Shown one piece after another: positions 24,172 through 33,134 of a DNA stretch of 33,819 nucleotides (positions within the stretch are counted from its first letter, which is position 1; each line of letters opens with the position of its first letter). The notes beneath the pieces were generated by a model, which was not told where the DNA came from, did no database searches, and saw nothing but the letters and a program-made list of their open reading frames with translations. The translations under genes were made by a program, and so were the position numbers. Source of the stretch: Flavobacteriia bacterium. GTDB lineage: Bacteria; Bacteroidota; Bacteroidia; Flavobacteriales; Flavobacteriaceae. The DNA is taken from NCBI GenBank assembly GCA_004293045.1, contig RDXY01000018.1, positions 1 through 33,819 on the forward strand, read 5' to 3'.

Positions 24172-24187
24172 AAATTTTTTTAATTTT

Positions 24188-24217
24188 AAAGTGAGTTCGA
24201 AAGGACTCACTTTTTTT
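24188..24217 (+). terminator. Terminator after the Omp28/lipoprotein operon
   Basis: An 11-base-pair stem (AAAGTGAGTTC at 24188-24198 with GGACTCACTTT at 24203-24213, one G-U pair), GAAA tetraloop, T run. Confidence 0.92.
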
Positions 24218-24448
24218 ATGCAAAAAAATGTATTTTATTTGTTATGTATAAAATTTTTCAATTTATTTATATTATTGAATTATTAAATTCATTTGTTGTA
24301 TTTTTACTTGTATACAACTTATGTTTAAGAAATAACAAACTATCAAAGTATTTTTATATGTTGTAAAGTACACATTAATTCATTTAAAATTTATCAATGA
24401 AAATGTTGAAAAAATGTAGTATTTTTATATTTAACGAATAATTTAAGT

Positions 24449-25393
24449 ATGAATGAAGCAGTACAACAATATAATAAACCATTTTTAAATGCCATTATCA
24501 TGTTGATTTTGTTCTTTACTTCAAAATCAACAGCCCAGCAAGATGCCCAATTTACACAGTATATGTATAATACAATACATGTAAATCCTGCGTATGCTGG
24601 CTCTAGAGGAGTAATGAGTGTTTTTGCAGTGTATAGAGATCAGTGGTTAGGAATAGAAGGTGCGCCAACAACCAAAGCCGCATCAATACATTCCCCTATA
24701 CATAATTCTAGAGTTGGATTTGGAATTTCGCTCTCAAAAGATGAAATTGGAATTTCAGACAGAAAAACAATTTCTACAGATTTTTCATATACTATAAATA
24801 CTACTCAAAATCATAAGCTATCCTTTGGTATTAAAGGTTCTGCAAGTTTGTTGAATGTAGATTATACCAAACTAAATAAGTATGATAAAAACGATCCAAA
24901 GTTTCAAAACAATATTGATAACCAATTTTCGCCAAATATTGGAGCAGGTGTATATTATCATTCAAATAAACTATATGCAGGTTTTTCTATTCCTTTTATT
25001 TTAGAAACCAAACATTTTGATGACAATGCTACTTCTGTTGCAAAAGATGCATTACATTTTTATTTCATTAGTGGATATGTATTTGATATTTCAGAAACTA
25101 CTAAATTTAAACCTGCATTTTTAATTAAATCCGTAAAAGGAGCCCCGCTTCAAGCAGATGTAACTGCTAATTTTATGTTTTTCGATAAATTTGTACTGGG
25201 TACAGCTTGGAGGTGGAATGCAGCTGCAAGTGCATTAGCTGGTTTTCAAATAGATAGTAATTGGTTTGTTGGATACACGTATGATTCTGAGACTACAAAA
25301 TTAGCCAATTATAATTCTGGTTCACATGAAATCTTTTTAAGATATGAGTTTAAAGAAAAACAAGAAAAGATTATTTCGCCTAGATTTTTCTAA
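24449..25393 (+). CDS. PorP/SprF family T9SS outer-membrane protein
   Basis: A 314-residue outer-membrane beta-barrel. After the signal peptide (to about STAQQ) come the family hallmarks: DAQFTQYMYNTIHVNPAYAGSRG, FAVYRDQWLGIEGAP, then alternating beta strands to a C-terminal HEIFLRYEF. PorP/SprF proteins assist T9SS secretion or surface anchoring; SprF-type members are usually dedicated to one partner cargo encoded nearby. The next gene encodes a PorE-like OmpA protein, 13 nt downstream, a common pair in Flavobacteriia. No CHU_C-type (type B) adhesin cargo lies directly upstream in this window. Confidence 0.93.
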   Translation: MNEAVQQYNKPFLNAIIMLILFFTSKSTAQQDAQFTQYMYNTIHVNPAYAGSRGVMSVFAVYRDQWLGIEGAPTTKAASIHSPIHNSRVGFGISLSKDEIGISDRKTISTDFSYTINTTQNHKLSFGIKGSASLLNVDYTKLNKYDKNDPKFQNNIDNQFSPNIGAGVYYHSNKLYAGFSIPFILETKHFDDNATSVAKDALHFYFISGYVFDISETTKFKPAFLIKSVKGAPLQADVTANFMFFDKFVLGTAWRWNAAASALAGFQIDSNWFVGYTYDSETTKLANYNSGSHEIFLRYEFKEKQEKIISPRFF

Positions 25394-25406
25394 CATAATA
25401 AGCGGT

Positions 25407-27353
25407 ATGAAAATAAAAAATAGTGTTCAGGTTTGTTTAATAATGATTAGTTTTTTGGGTTATTCTCAAGAGATGCAACTGAAAAAAGCAAATGCTAATT
25501 ACGAGAATTTTCAATATATTGATGCCATTAATATGTATGAAAAAGTAGTAGAAAAAGGATATAAATCTGTTGAATTATTCAGTAAATTAGGGGATTCTTA
25601 TTACTTTCAATCTAAATTAAAGGAAGCAAACAATTGGTATGATAAATTGTTTTCATTAAACGAAAAATTAAATTCAGAATACTATTTTAGATATGCCCAA
25701 ACATTAAAAACTATTGGTAATTATAAAAAAGCTGATGCCATGATGGCTGTATTCAATCAAATAAATACTTCCGATTTGCGTGCCATATTATCCAAAAAAC
25801 AGTTTAACTATTTGGACGAAATAAAAAACAATTCTGGAAGGTATACTATTCAAAATGCAGGAATAAACTCAGAATTTTCGGATTATGGTACTTCTTTTTA
25901 TAAAAATACTTTGGTTTTTACTTCCGCAAGAGACACTAGTGGTGTTTTTGTAAAAAAGCATAGTTGGACCAACCAGTCCTTCACAAATTTATACAGTTCA
26001 TTGATTACAGACAATGGAAGCCTGTTGGAGCCTCAAAAATTTTCTAAAAAAATTGATTCAAAGTATCACGAATCTACTCCAGTTTTCACATACGATGGAT
26101 TAACGATGTATTTTACTAGAAATAATTTTTTAAATGGTAAAAAAGGAAGAAATAGCGAAAAAGGTATTTTGTTAAAATTATATAAAGCCACTAAAATTGG
26201 GGAGGATTGGGGTGCTGTCACTGAATTACCTTTTAATAGTAACGAATACAGTTGTGCACATCCAGCCTTATCTCCTGATGAAAAAACATTATATTTTTCA
26301 TCAAATATGCCGGGAACCAAAGGCTTGTCGGATATTTATAAAGTGAACATACTTTCTGATGGAAATTTTGGCGAACCAGTTAATTTAGGCGATAAAATTA
26401 ATACCGAAGCTAGAGAAACGTTTCCATTTATTTCTACCCTCAACGAATTGTATTTTGCTTCAGATGGGCACCCAGGTTTGGGAGGATTAGATGTTTTTGT
26501 TACTCAATTAAAAGAAGATGGGCAACATGGTAAAATTAAAAATGTAGGTGAGCCAGTAAATTCAAATTTTGATGATTTTGGTTTTATTATGAATACGGAT
26601 TCGAAAATTGGTTTTTTTAGTTCAAACCGAGAAAAAGATAACTTGGGTTATGATGATATTTATTACTGTACAGAAACTAAACCTATTCCAAAAGATTGTC
26701 AGCAAAATTTAACAGGAGTAGTTGTAGATTCAAACACGCAAGTACCCATTCAGGGGGTGAAATTGGTTCTTTTTGATTTAAATTATGTAAAATTTGATGA
26801 AAAAATATCTGATGCAACGGGAAGGTTTGATTTTGGTACAATAGATTGTGGTAATACATTTCGGATTATTTCCGAGTCTAAAGATTTCGATACTTTAGAA
26901 AAAATGGTACTTATTACCAAAGATTCAGATTTGAAAGAGTTAGAAATTTCAATGACTCCAAAATTACAGCCAATTCAAATAGGTAGCGATTTAAGAAAAA
27001 CATTAGGTATAGAGATCATTTACTTTGATTTAGACAAAGCCAACATTCGCAAAGATGCAGAAGTAGAATTAGCTAAAATCTTAGAAGTGATGAAGCAATA
27101 TCCCACAATGGAAATTGATGTTCGCTCGCATACAGATAGTCGCCAAACTGAAATTTACAATTATATTTTATCAAATAAAAGAGCAAAAGCTACTATTAAA
27201 TGGTTAGTTGCTAATGGTATTGATGCTAAACGCTTAACAGGGAAAGGTTATGGTGAATCGCAATTAATAAATAAATGTGCCGATGATGTGCTTTGTACAG
27301 AAGCAGAACATCAAGCCAATAGGCGAAGTGAATTTATTGTTATGAAGTTATAA
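25407..27353 (+). CDS. PorE-like OmpA family protein (TPR, PD40 propeller, CRD, OmpA)
   Basis: A 648-residue periplasmic protein. Signal peptide to about YSQEM; TPR-like helices (about 20-140: YENFQYIDAINMYEKVVEKG, ELFSKLGDSYYFQSKLKEA); PD40 beta-propeller blades (about 145-430: STPVFTYDGLTMYFTRN, HPALSPDEKTLYFSSN, FPFISTLNELYFASDG); a carboxypeptidase-regulatory-like domain from about 434 (LTGVVVDSNTQVPIQGV); and an OmpA C-terminal peptidoglycan-binding domain from about 535 (YFDLDKANIRKDAE, NKRAKATIKWL, NRRSEFIV). This order matches Porphyromonas PorE. The N-terminus lacks a lipobox Cys, so it may not be lipidated, unlike PorE. It probably ties the PorP/SprF barrel to the cell wall. Confidence 0.9.
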   Translation: MKIKNSVQVCLIMISFLGYSQEMQLKKANANYENFQYIDAINMYEKVVEKGYKSVELFSKLGDSYYFQSKLKEANNWYDKLFSLNEKLNSEYYFRYAQTLKTIGNYKKADAMMAVFNQINTSDLRAILSKKQFNYLDEIKNNSGRYTIQNAGINSEFSDYGTSFYKNTLVFTSARDTSGVFVKKHSWTNQSFTNLYSSLITDNGSLLEPQKFSKKIDSKYHESTPVFTYDGLTMYFTRNNFLNGKKGRNSEKGILLKLYKATKIGEDWGAVTELPFNSNEYSCAHPALSPDEKTLYFSSNMPGTKGLSDIYKVNILSDGNFGEPVNLGDKINTEARETFPFISTLNELYFASDGHPGLGGLDVFVTQLKEDGQHGKIKNVGEPVNSNFDDFGFIMNTDSKIGFFSSNREKDNLGYDDIYYCTETKPIPKDCQQNLTGVVVDSNTQVPIQGVKLVLFDLNYVKFDEKISDATGRFDFGTIDCGNTFRIISESKDFDTLEKMVLITKDSDLKELEISMTPKLQPIQIGSDLRKTLGIEIIYFDLDKANIRKDAEVELAKILEVMKQYPTMEIDVRSHTDSRQTEIYNYILSNKRAKATIKWLVANGIDAKRLTGKGYGESQLINKCADDVLCTEAEHQANRRSEFIVMKL

Positions 27354-27420
27354 TGTTAGTTGTTTTAAATACCACATAACAATATTAGAAAGTATTCTAC
27401 TTTTAAAAGTAATAAATAAA

Positions 27421-27443
27421 AAAGGGCGCAATTTGCGCCCTTT
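27421..27443. terminator. Bidirectional terminator between convergent genes
   Basis: AAAGGGCGCA (27421-27430) pairs with TGCGCCCTTT (27434-27443), with A and T tracts on both sides; it can serve the PorE-like gene and the reverse-strand T9SS gene. Confidence 0.88.
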
Positions 27444-27462
27444 AATTTAACCTTCAAAAAAT

Positions 27463-30400
27463 TTATTGTTTAATTAATTTTTTGATTATCATCTCATTAG
27501 TTGAAGTATTATTGAATTTTACAAAATAAATTCCATTTGATAAATAAGAAATATCTTCAGTAATGGTATTATTTCCTTCACTCAATTGAATGTTTTTAGA
27601 ACTAACTAAAGAACCATTCATAGAGTAAACAGTCATTTCCATTTGTGCATCAGCCGAAGTATTTAATTCAACATTAAATACATTATTTGCTGGATTTGGA
27701 TACAATTTAACTTCATTTACTAAAAGGCTATTAGCTTCGCTTTCCTTAGCCGTTGGACAATTTCCACGAGTTAAAGTTACACTTTTAACAGCGGTTGAAA
27801 CGCCACAAATATTAGCTGCTACAACTTTAATAGTTTGATTTCCTGAAAGCGAATTACCATAATTTACTACTACTGAGTTGGTGTTTTGACCACTTACAAT
27901 AGATGCTCCAACAGGAACAGTCCAGGTATATGATGTAGCTCCAGCAACTGCAGGAATAGAAAATGTTTGGTTACATCTAGAATAAGTCGTTCCACCTGAA
28001 ACAGCCCCAATAGCAGGCATTGCAGTAGATAAAGTTAGCGTTTTTGAAGTTGCACTAGAACCCATACCATTAACAGAAGTAATAACTAATGATTTATTAG
28101 GTACAGTTGTAGTTGCATTTACTACAAATCCAACAGGATAAGTAACTGTAAACACTAATGTGCTTGTAAAGTTTACTACAGCTCCCGTAGGCGCAGCAAC
28201 TGAATAAGAACTTGCTAAAGCAGTATCTGTAATCGTATAGGTATAAGTTCTTCCGCCACATAATCCAGCAATTTGACCAGCAACGGCTGAAACGGCTGCA
28301 GGTTTAACTGCTGTTAATGTTAATAATTTAGCAGTAGATGTTGTGGTTGGATTCGAAAGTGCTGTATTGCTTGTTGTTGAATCACCAACACCATTTCTAG
28401 CTTTAACACCAATTCTCAATACATTAGTAGAAACTCCAGCAGTAGTTGAATAGTTAAAACTATTAGAACTAGTAACTCCTAAGAAATTTACTGTAATTTC
28501 ATTTGATGTACCACCAGATATTTGATTAACACCTGTTGGTAATTCCCAAACATAAGAACTAGCAGTAGCAGATGGAGTAGCAGTTAAAGTTAACACTTTA
28601 TTAGTACCCATATATTTTGCAAAACTTGTTACAGCTGTTGCAATTCCTGAAGTAGGGATTGGCAATGAAGCATCTGTCATTTTAATTGCAGCAGGAGCAG
28701 CAGGTAAAGCTTTAGTAATTGACATTGATTTAGCAGTAGCACTAGGACATCCATTTTCGTTAACAGATTTTACAGCAATAGTTCCCATAACACCTGCACC
28801 AGCTGAAACATTTTCAAAGTCAACGGTAATACTTGTTGTTCCTTGTCCAGATACTATGTTTACTCCAGTAGGAACTGTCCATAAATAAGAAGCGGCACCT
28901 GTTACAGCAGAAGTGGAGTAAGTTGCAGTAGTAGTTGTACCAACTAGTGGACCTTGTGCTGCAGTACCTGTTAAAGTTGTCGGAGCTGTTGGTACACCAA
29001 ATACGTTAACTACCATAGCAACTTTTGGTCCTTCAGTCCCACCAATTGTTTGTGACATATAATAAGTTCTAGTACCTATTGAAGATGTAGATGGCGTTGG
29101 CGCACCTGTAGTAATAAGCGTATAAGTTGTTGTTGTTCCAACTCGGTTATAATATTTCACAATACTTCCAGGTACAGCATGTACATGTGCAGATAAAGAA
29201 GTTGCAGGTGTTCCTTTACATAAATTAAGCGTAGATGTAACTTGAAGATTTACTTCATCATAAAAATAAAATGCTCGTGTAATTCTGTTAAAGTGTACGG
29301 TGTAATTTGAAGCACTAGAAACCACTATATTGTTACCATTATCAGCAGTACCTCCAGGGAAACTATCACTTCCCCAGTTAATTGCCCATGCATTACCTTG
29401 ACGGAATTTTAATTCTCCTTCAATTAATGTCAATCCTGATAAGGTATAATTTACACCATCAGTTGAAGTTAAATTTGTATCTGCATTCCATCCACCTGGA
29501 GTGGCACTTCCAATTACGCTAATGGTAAGATAATTAAAGCTAAATGCACCTGTAGTTCTATTAAATGTAATATTATAATCTCCAGTTAGTACTGGAATGG
29601 CAACGCCACCCAAAGTAGCTGTTCCTGAAGGAAATGAATTCGTTCCCCAAGTATTATTGTTCCCCGATTGTGTAAAGAAATAATTTCCACCTGTAATACT
29701 ATAATTATTAATGTAATAATTTTCGCCATCTGTGGTAATTAAATCGACAGCAGTGTTACCAGCTGCAGTCAAACTAATTACAGGAAATCCAGCATTAAAA
29801 CTAAATGCTCCTGTATTTTTATTAAAACTAACACTATAAGTACCAGCTGTTGCAGGAATGTTGTTACCATTTAATGTTGCTGTCCCAACAGGAAATGCGT
29901 TGGTTCCCCAACTAACTGCCCAATTTAGATTCTGTCTGAATTTCAAATCTCCAGTGGTTAAAGTAATGCCTTCAAGAGTATAGTTAATACCATCTGTAGT
30001 ACTCATTAAAGTATCCGTATTCCATCCTCCTGGAGTTGCTGAACCAATAATACCAATTTTAGCGAATGCAAAAGTATAAGCACCAGTAGTCTTATTAAAA
30101 GAAATGTCATATGTACCAGCAGTAACTACCATTGCAGCCCCTCCTTGAGTAGCCGTTCCACTTGGAAAACTTGCAGACCCCCAGGTTACAGAAGAAGAAT
30201 TATTTTTTCTAAATATTAACGTACCTGCTGTTAAAGCACAATTATTAAGTGTGTAATTGACTCCGTCAACAGTAAGCATAGCAGTATCCGCATTTAATCC
30301 AGGTCCGGCTGTTCCTGAAATGCTAATTGCATCAAAACCTGTAACTACAGGGGTGAAGCTATATGCTCTTGTCGTTCTATTAAATGAAACATCATATATT

Positions 30401-30681
30401 CCAGCAACTACAGGAATATTGCTGCCATTTAAATTTGCAGTTCCCGATGGGAATGCATTGGCCCCCCAATTGGTTCCCCAACTGGCATCTTGTCTAAATT
30501 TTGCCCCTCCATTTGAAAAGGTAAAGTTAGATAAGGTATAATTCACATTGTCTGTTGTGGTCATCACAACATCTGTACCCCATCCGCTTACAGCATCTCC
30601 AATCATCGAGATAGACTGCGCATTACTTTGTAGCGAAAAAAGCAACATGGTAATGATGGATAAAAAGAATTTTTTAATCAT
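27463..30681 (-). CDS. T9SS-secreted protein with five SusE/SusF-like modules
   Basis: A 1072-residue exported protein. Signal peptide (to SNAQ, residue 22); five tandem modules of about 90 residues (23-110, 117-206, 207-296, 299-384, 386-475), each with a G-x-W or equivalent start, a TTDGVNYTL strand, KFRQ-type strand, W-G-x-x-x-FPSGTA and a final YDVSFNRTTGAYSF strand, as in SusE/SusF starch-binding domains. After these come Ig/PKD-like domains with repeated YxWTVPxGxxIVSGQ blocks, and a type A T9SS sorting domain from about 993 (YPNPANN, VYSMNGSLV, LSNGIYFVKF, basic end). Glycan binding is inferred from the modules; no SusC/SusD pair or glycoside hydrolase is nearby. The N-terminal ATG at 30681 starts the signal peptide. 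Confidence 0.85.
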   Translation of the reverse strand: MIKKFFLSIITMLLFSLQSNAQSISMIGDAVSGWGTDVVMTTTDNVNYTLSNFTFSNGGAKFRQDASWGTNWGANAFPSGTANLNGSNIPVVAGIYDVSFNRTTRAYSFTPVVTGFDAISISGTAGPGLNADTAMLTVDGVNYTLNNCALTAGTLIFRKNNSSSVTWGSASFPSGTATQGGAAMVVTAGTYDISFNKTTGAYTFAFAKIGIIGSATPGGWNTDTLMSTTDGINYTLEGITLTTGDLKFRQNLNWAVSWGTNAFPVGTATLNGNNIPATAGTYSVSFNKNTGAFSFNAGFPVISLTAAGNTAVDLITTDGENYYINNYSITGGNYFFTQSGNNNTWGTNSFPSGTATLGGVAIPVLTGDYNITFNRTTGAFSFNYLTISVIGSATPGGWNADTNLTSTDGVNYTLSGLTLIEGELKFRQGNAWAINWGSDSFPGGTADNGNNIVVSSASNYTVHFNRITRAFYFYDEVNLQVTSTLNLCKGTPATSLSAHVHAVPGSIVKYYNRVGTTTTYTLITTGAPTPSTSSIGTRTYYMSQTIGGTEGPKVAMVVNVFGVPTAPTTLTGTAAQGPLVGTTTTATYSTSAVTGAASYLWTVPTGVNIVSGQGTTSITVDFENVSAGAGVMGTIAVKSVNENGCPSATAKSMSITKALPAAPAAIKMTDASLPIPTSGIATAVTSFAKYMGTNKVLTLTATPSATASSYVWELPTGVNQISGGTSNEITVNFLGVTSSNSFNYSTTAGVSTNVLRIGVKARNGVGDSTTSNTALSNPTTTSTAKLLTLTAVKPAAVSAVAGQIAGLCGGRTYTYTITDTALASSYSVAAPTGAVVNFTSTLVFTVTYPVGFVVNATTTVPNKSLVITSVNGMGSSATSKTLTLSTAMPAIGAVSGGTTYSRCNQTFSIPAVAGATSYTWTVPVGASIVSGQNTNSVVVNYGNSLSGNQTIKVVAANICGVSTAVKSVTLTRGNCPTAKESEANSLLVNEVKLYPNPANNVFNVELNTSADAQMEMTVYSMNGSLVSSKNIQLSEGNNTITEDISYLSNGIYFVKFNNTSTNEMIIKKLIKQ
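29257..30615 (-). repeat. Region coding five tandem SusE/SusF-like modules
   Basis: Five copies of a module of about 90 codons in the reverse-strand T9SS gene. Modules 3 and 5 are closest, sharing IGSATPGGWN-x-DT; module 4 lacks the GGW start. Divergence shows that the duplications are old. Confidence 0.8.
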
Positions 30682-30724
30682 AAGATTGTTTTTTAGTTAA
30701 TAATTTACGAAATATTTATTTTTT

Positions 30725-30732
30725 CAAATATA
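30725..30732 (-). promoter_or_regulatory. -7 box of the reverse-strand T9SS gene
   Basis: Read on the minus strand this is TATATTTG, 43 nt before the ATG. No TTG at the -33 position is apparent. Confidence 0.45.
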
Positions 30733-30895
30733 TTATTTTGTTTACTTTAAAAAAATAATTTATTTTTAAAGCTAAAACTACATCGTTTTCGTGTTGAAAA
30801 GTTTTAGATTTTAACAGAATTTCAGGAAGAAATATTCATTAATTATACAATTAACTATCTGTAATAGAATTAGAAAATAACTTAAGTTGGGATAC

Positions 30896-30935
30896 AAAAA
30901 ATCCCTAACTACTTACTTTGTAAGTGATTAGGGAT
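30896..30935 (-). terminator. Terminator of tRNA-Phe
   Basis: On the minus strand a 16-position stem (30901-30916 with 30920-30935, one mismatch and one G-U pair) with a three-nt loop is followed by a T run (A run 30896-30900 on the plus strand). Confidence 0.88.
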
Positions 30936-30943
30936 GTTTTTTG

Positions 30944-31016
<73 letters not shown>

Positions 31017-31054
31017 TTACTACTTTAGGCATTACTACCTGTTCATTGCGGGTG

Positions 31055-31085
31055 CAAATATAGAACCTATTTTATATTTTCCAAA
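31055..31085 (-). promoter_or_regulatory. Promoter of tRNA-Phe (full consensus)
   Basis: On the minus strand TTTG (31082-31085), exactly 19 nt, then TATATTTG (31055-31062), the same full consensus and spacing as the tRNA-Asp promoter. Confidence 0.85.
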
Positions 31086-31111
31086 AGAATTATTAAAAAA
31101 AATCATTTTCG

Positions 31112-31119
31112 TACATTTG
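31112..31119 (+). promoter_or_regulatory. -7 box of the coaX operon
   Basis: TACATTTG fits TAnnTTTG and lies 18 nt before the coaX ATG; it starts 27 nt beyond the outer edge of the divergent tRNA-Phe promoter. Confidence 0.5.
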
Positions 31120-31137
31120 CATTTCTAATAATTTTAT

Positions 31138-31884
31138 ATGATACTTACAATTGATGTGGGCAATACAAATGTTAAAGTTGCTGTTTTTAAGCAGTTTAAC
31201 ATTGTTGAAAAGTTTGTTTTTCAAAAAAATAATTTTCAAAATAATTTTCAAAATAATTTTCAGATAATTTTTAAAAAACATCCAAATCATACTAAAGCCG
31301 TATTAGCTTCGGTTTCGAAGTTAGACGAAAAGGATATTGCTTGGTTGAAAAATCAGATAGATCTAATTGAAATAAACGCAGATTCGATTTTTCCGTTTAA
31401 AAACGAATATATTACACCAAATACTTTGGGCATTGATAGAAGGGTTTTAGCATCAGGGGCTGTATTACAATATCCAAACCAACAGGTATTAATTATTGAT
31501 GCAGGAACTTGTATTACCTATGATTTTATCTCTAATAAAAATGAATATTTAGGTGGAGCTATTTCTCCAGGACTTCGTTTGCGTTATCAGGCCCTTCATG
31601 ATTATACCGCTAAGTTACCTTTATTAGAAAATAATTTGCCTGAAGATTTTATTGGAAACAGCACAAATCAATCTATTCATTCGGGCGTTGTAAACGGGTT
31701 ATGTTATGAAATAGAGGGCTTTATTTCAGAATTTTCTGTTAAAAAAGAACAATTTACGATAATTTTAACAGGCGGAGATGCTAATTTTTTGGCTAATCGA
31801 TTAAAAAGTACCATATTTGCCGATGAAAATTTCTTATTAAAAAGTTTACATCAATTATACACTTATAGTTTACAAAATGATTAA
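31138..31884 (+). CDS. coaX: Type III pantothenate kinase
   Basis: A 248-residue cytoplasmic kinase for the first step of coenzyme A synthesis (pantothenate to 4'-phosphopantothenate). Type III features: N-terminal ILTIDVGNTNVKVAVF (phosphate loop with Asp), PNTLGIDRRVLASGA, IIDAGTCITYDF, GGAISPGLRLRYQALHDYTAKLP and ILTGGDANFL. Residues 31-42 are NNFQ three times, written by three in-frame copies of a 12-bp unit; this lies in a variable loop between strands. The next gene overlaps the coaX end by eight bases, showing a translationally coupled operon with the barrel protein and lptC. Confidence 0.95.
   Translation: MILTIDVGNTNVKVAVFKQFNIVEKFVFQKNNFQNNFQNNFQIIFKKHPNHTKAVLASVSKLDEKDIAWLKNQIDLIEINADSIFPFKNEYITPNTLGIDRRVLASGAVLQYPNQQVLIIDAGTCITYDFISNKNEYLGGAISPGLRLRYQALHDYTAKLPLLENNLPEDFIGNSTNQSIHSGVVNGLCYEIEGFISEFSVKKEQFTIILTGGDANFLANRLKSTIFADENFLLKSLHQLYTYSLQND
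31228..31263 (+). repeat. 12-bp tandem repeat inside coaX
   Basis: Three in-frame copies of AATAATTTTCAA (31228-31239, 31240-31251, 31252-31263; the last ends in G). The unit length keeps the frame, so copy changes would only add or remove NNFQ. Confidence 0.9.
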
Positions 31885-33130
31885 AAAAATTGTCTTATTA
31901 CTTACGATATTACTTGCAAACTTCAGTTTTGCTCAAGAAAACACTGCCTCTCCTTATTCTTTTTACGGGATTGGAAGCGCAAGATTTAAAGGAACTAATG
32001 ATATTGTAAACATGGGTGGAATTTCTGTTTACTCAGATAGTACACATATTAATGTTTTGAATCCAGCTTCTTATTCGAACCAATTAATAACTACTTTTCA
32101 AGTGGGAATGACGTCTAATTTTTATAATTTAAACACGGCCTCTGCTTCAGAAAAAGCTAAAAAAACCACATTTGATTATATGGTAATGGGTTTTCCTGTA
32201 TCTAAAAAAATAGGCGTATCTCTTGGGCTTTTACCTCATAGTGCAGTGGGTTACAGATTAAATTCTGACACTAGATCCGTTGATGGTTTCGCTAAACAAT
32301 ATAAAGGAAAAGGCGGCGTAAATAAAGTGTTTTTTGGCGCCGGATATAAAATAAATAAGAAGATAAGTGTCGGAATGGACTTTCAATACTTATTTGGAAT
32401 TATTAATACACAATCGGATGTTTATGATCAATATATTATTACTGGATCTAGAGAAGTTAATGAATCGACCTTGTCCGGTGTAGCTATAAATGCGGGTATA
32501 AATTTCCAAACGAAGCTGAATCGCAAATTAAATTTTATGTCAAGTATAACCTATGCTCCTGAAGCAAAGTTAAATTCAGATAATGTTAGGAATGTTTCTT
32601 TAGTTACAATATTAGCAAATGGAAGTTCTACTCAAGCTTCATCAAATACTGAAGTAATTGTAGCAGACACTAAATTAATTGTGCCTTCAAAATTAGTTGT
32701 GGGTGCCGGTTTAGGAAACAGAAAATGGTTTTTTGGTGGTGATGTAGCTTTTTCTGGAACAGGAAATCAAGTCAATCGTTTTGAAAATTATTCTAACGTG
32801 TCTTATGAAAATGGTATAAAAGTTGCAATTGGAGGTTTTTTCATACCAAAGTTTGATTCTTATAATAGCTATTTTCAAAGAGTTACTTACCGAGGTGGTT
32901 TCAAATTTGAAAATACAGGACTTGTAATAAATAATACCCCTATAAAAGAAAAATCAGTGACTTTAGGTTTTGGATTGCCTATTTCTGGTACTTTTTCAAG
33001 TTTAAATTTAGGTATCGAATATGGATCGAGAGGAACTACAAGTATTGGTTTAATTAAAGAAAATTATTTTTCAATAAATATCGGTTTGTTATTTAACGAT
33101 AAATGGTTTAGAAAAACATTATATAATTAA
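31877..33130 (+). CDS. Outer-membrane beta-barrel protein of the coaX-lptC operon
   Basis: A 417-residue exported protein. Signal peptide (to NFSFAQ) is followed by SPYSFYGIGSARFKGTNDIVNMGGISV and NVLNPASYSNQ, a start shared with FadL-like/PorV-like Bacteroidota barrels, and then many amphipathic strands (for example VSLGLLPHSAVGYRL, SVGMDFQYLFG, FSINIGLLF). It ends at an aromatic-containing terminal segment. It probably sits in the outer membrane; cargo or ligand unknown. The start overlaps coaX by eight bases and lptC follows after four, so it is in one operon with LPS-transport function, which hints at envelope assembly. Confidence 0.8.
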   Translation: MIKKIVLLLTILLANFSFAQENTASPYSFYGIGSARFKGTNDIVNMGGISVYSDSTHINVLNPASYSNQLITTFQVGMTSNFYNLNTASASEKAKKTTFDYMVMGFPVSKKIGVSLGLLPHSAVGYRLNSDTRSVDGFAKQYKGKGGVNKVFFGAGYKINKKISVGMDFQYLFGIINTQSDVYDQYIITGSREVNESTLSGVAINAGINFQTKLNRKLNFMSSITYAPEAKLNSDNVRNVSLVTILANGSSTQASSNTEVIVADTKLIVPSKLVVGAGLGNRKWFFGGDVAFSGTGNQVNRFENYSNVSYENGIKVAIGGFFIPKFDSYNSYFQRVTYRGGFKFENTGLVINNTPIKEKSVTLGFGLPISGTFSSLNLGIEYGSRGTTSIGLIKENYFSINIGLLFNDKWFRKTLYN

Positions 33131-33134
33131 AATA

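Noticed and set aside
30257..30541. Plus-strand open frame within the reverse-strand T9SS gene
   Set aside because: It is antisense to the SusE/SusF-like module region, has no promoter and no recognisable family features.
29257..30615. Regular repeats considered as a CRISPR or similar array
   Set aside because: The period is about 90 codons, the copies are divergent, and they encode protein modules in one frame.
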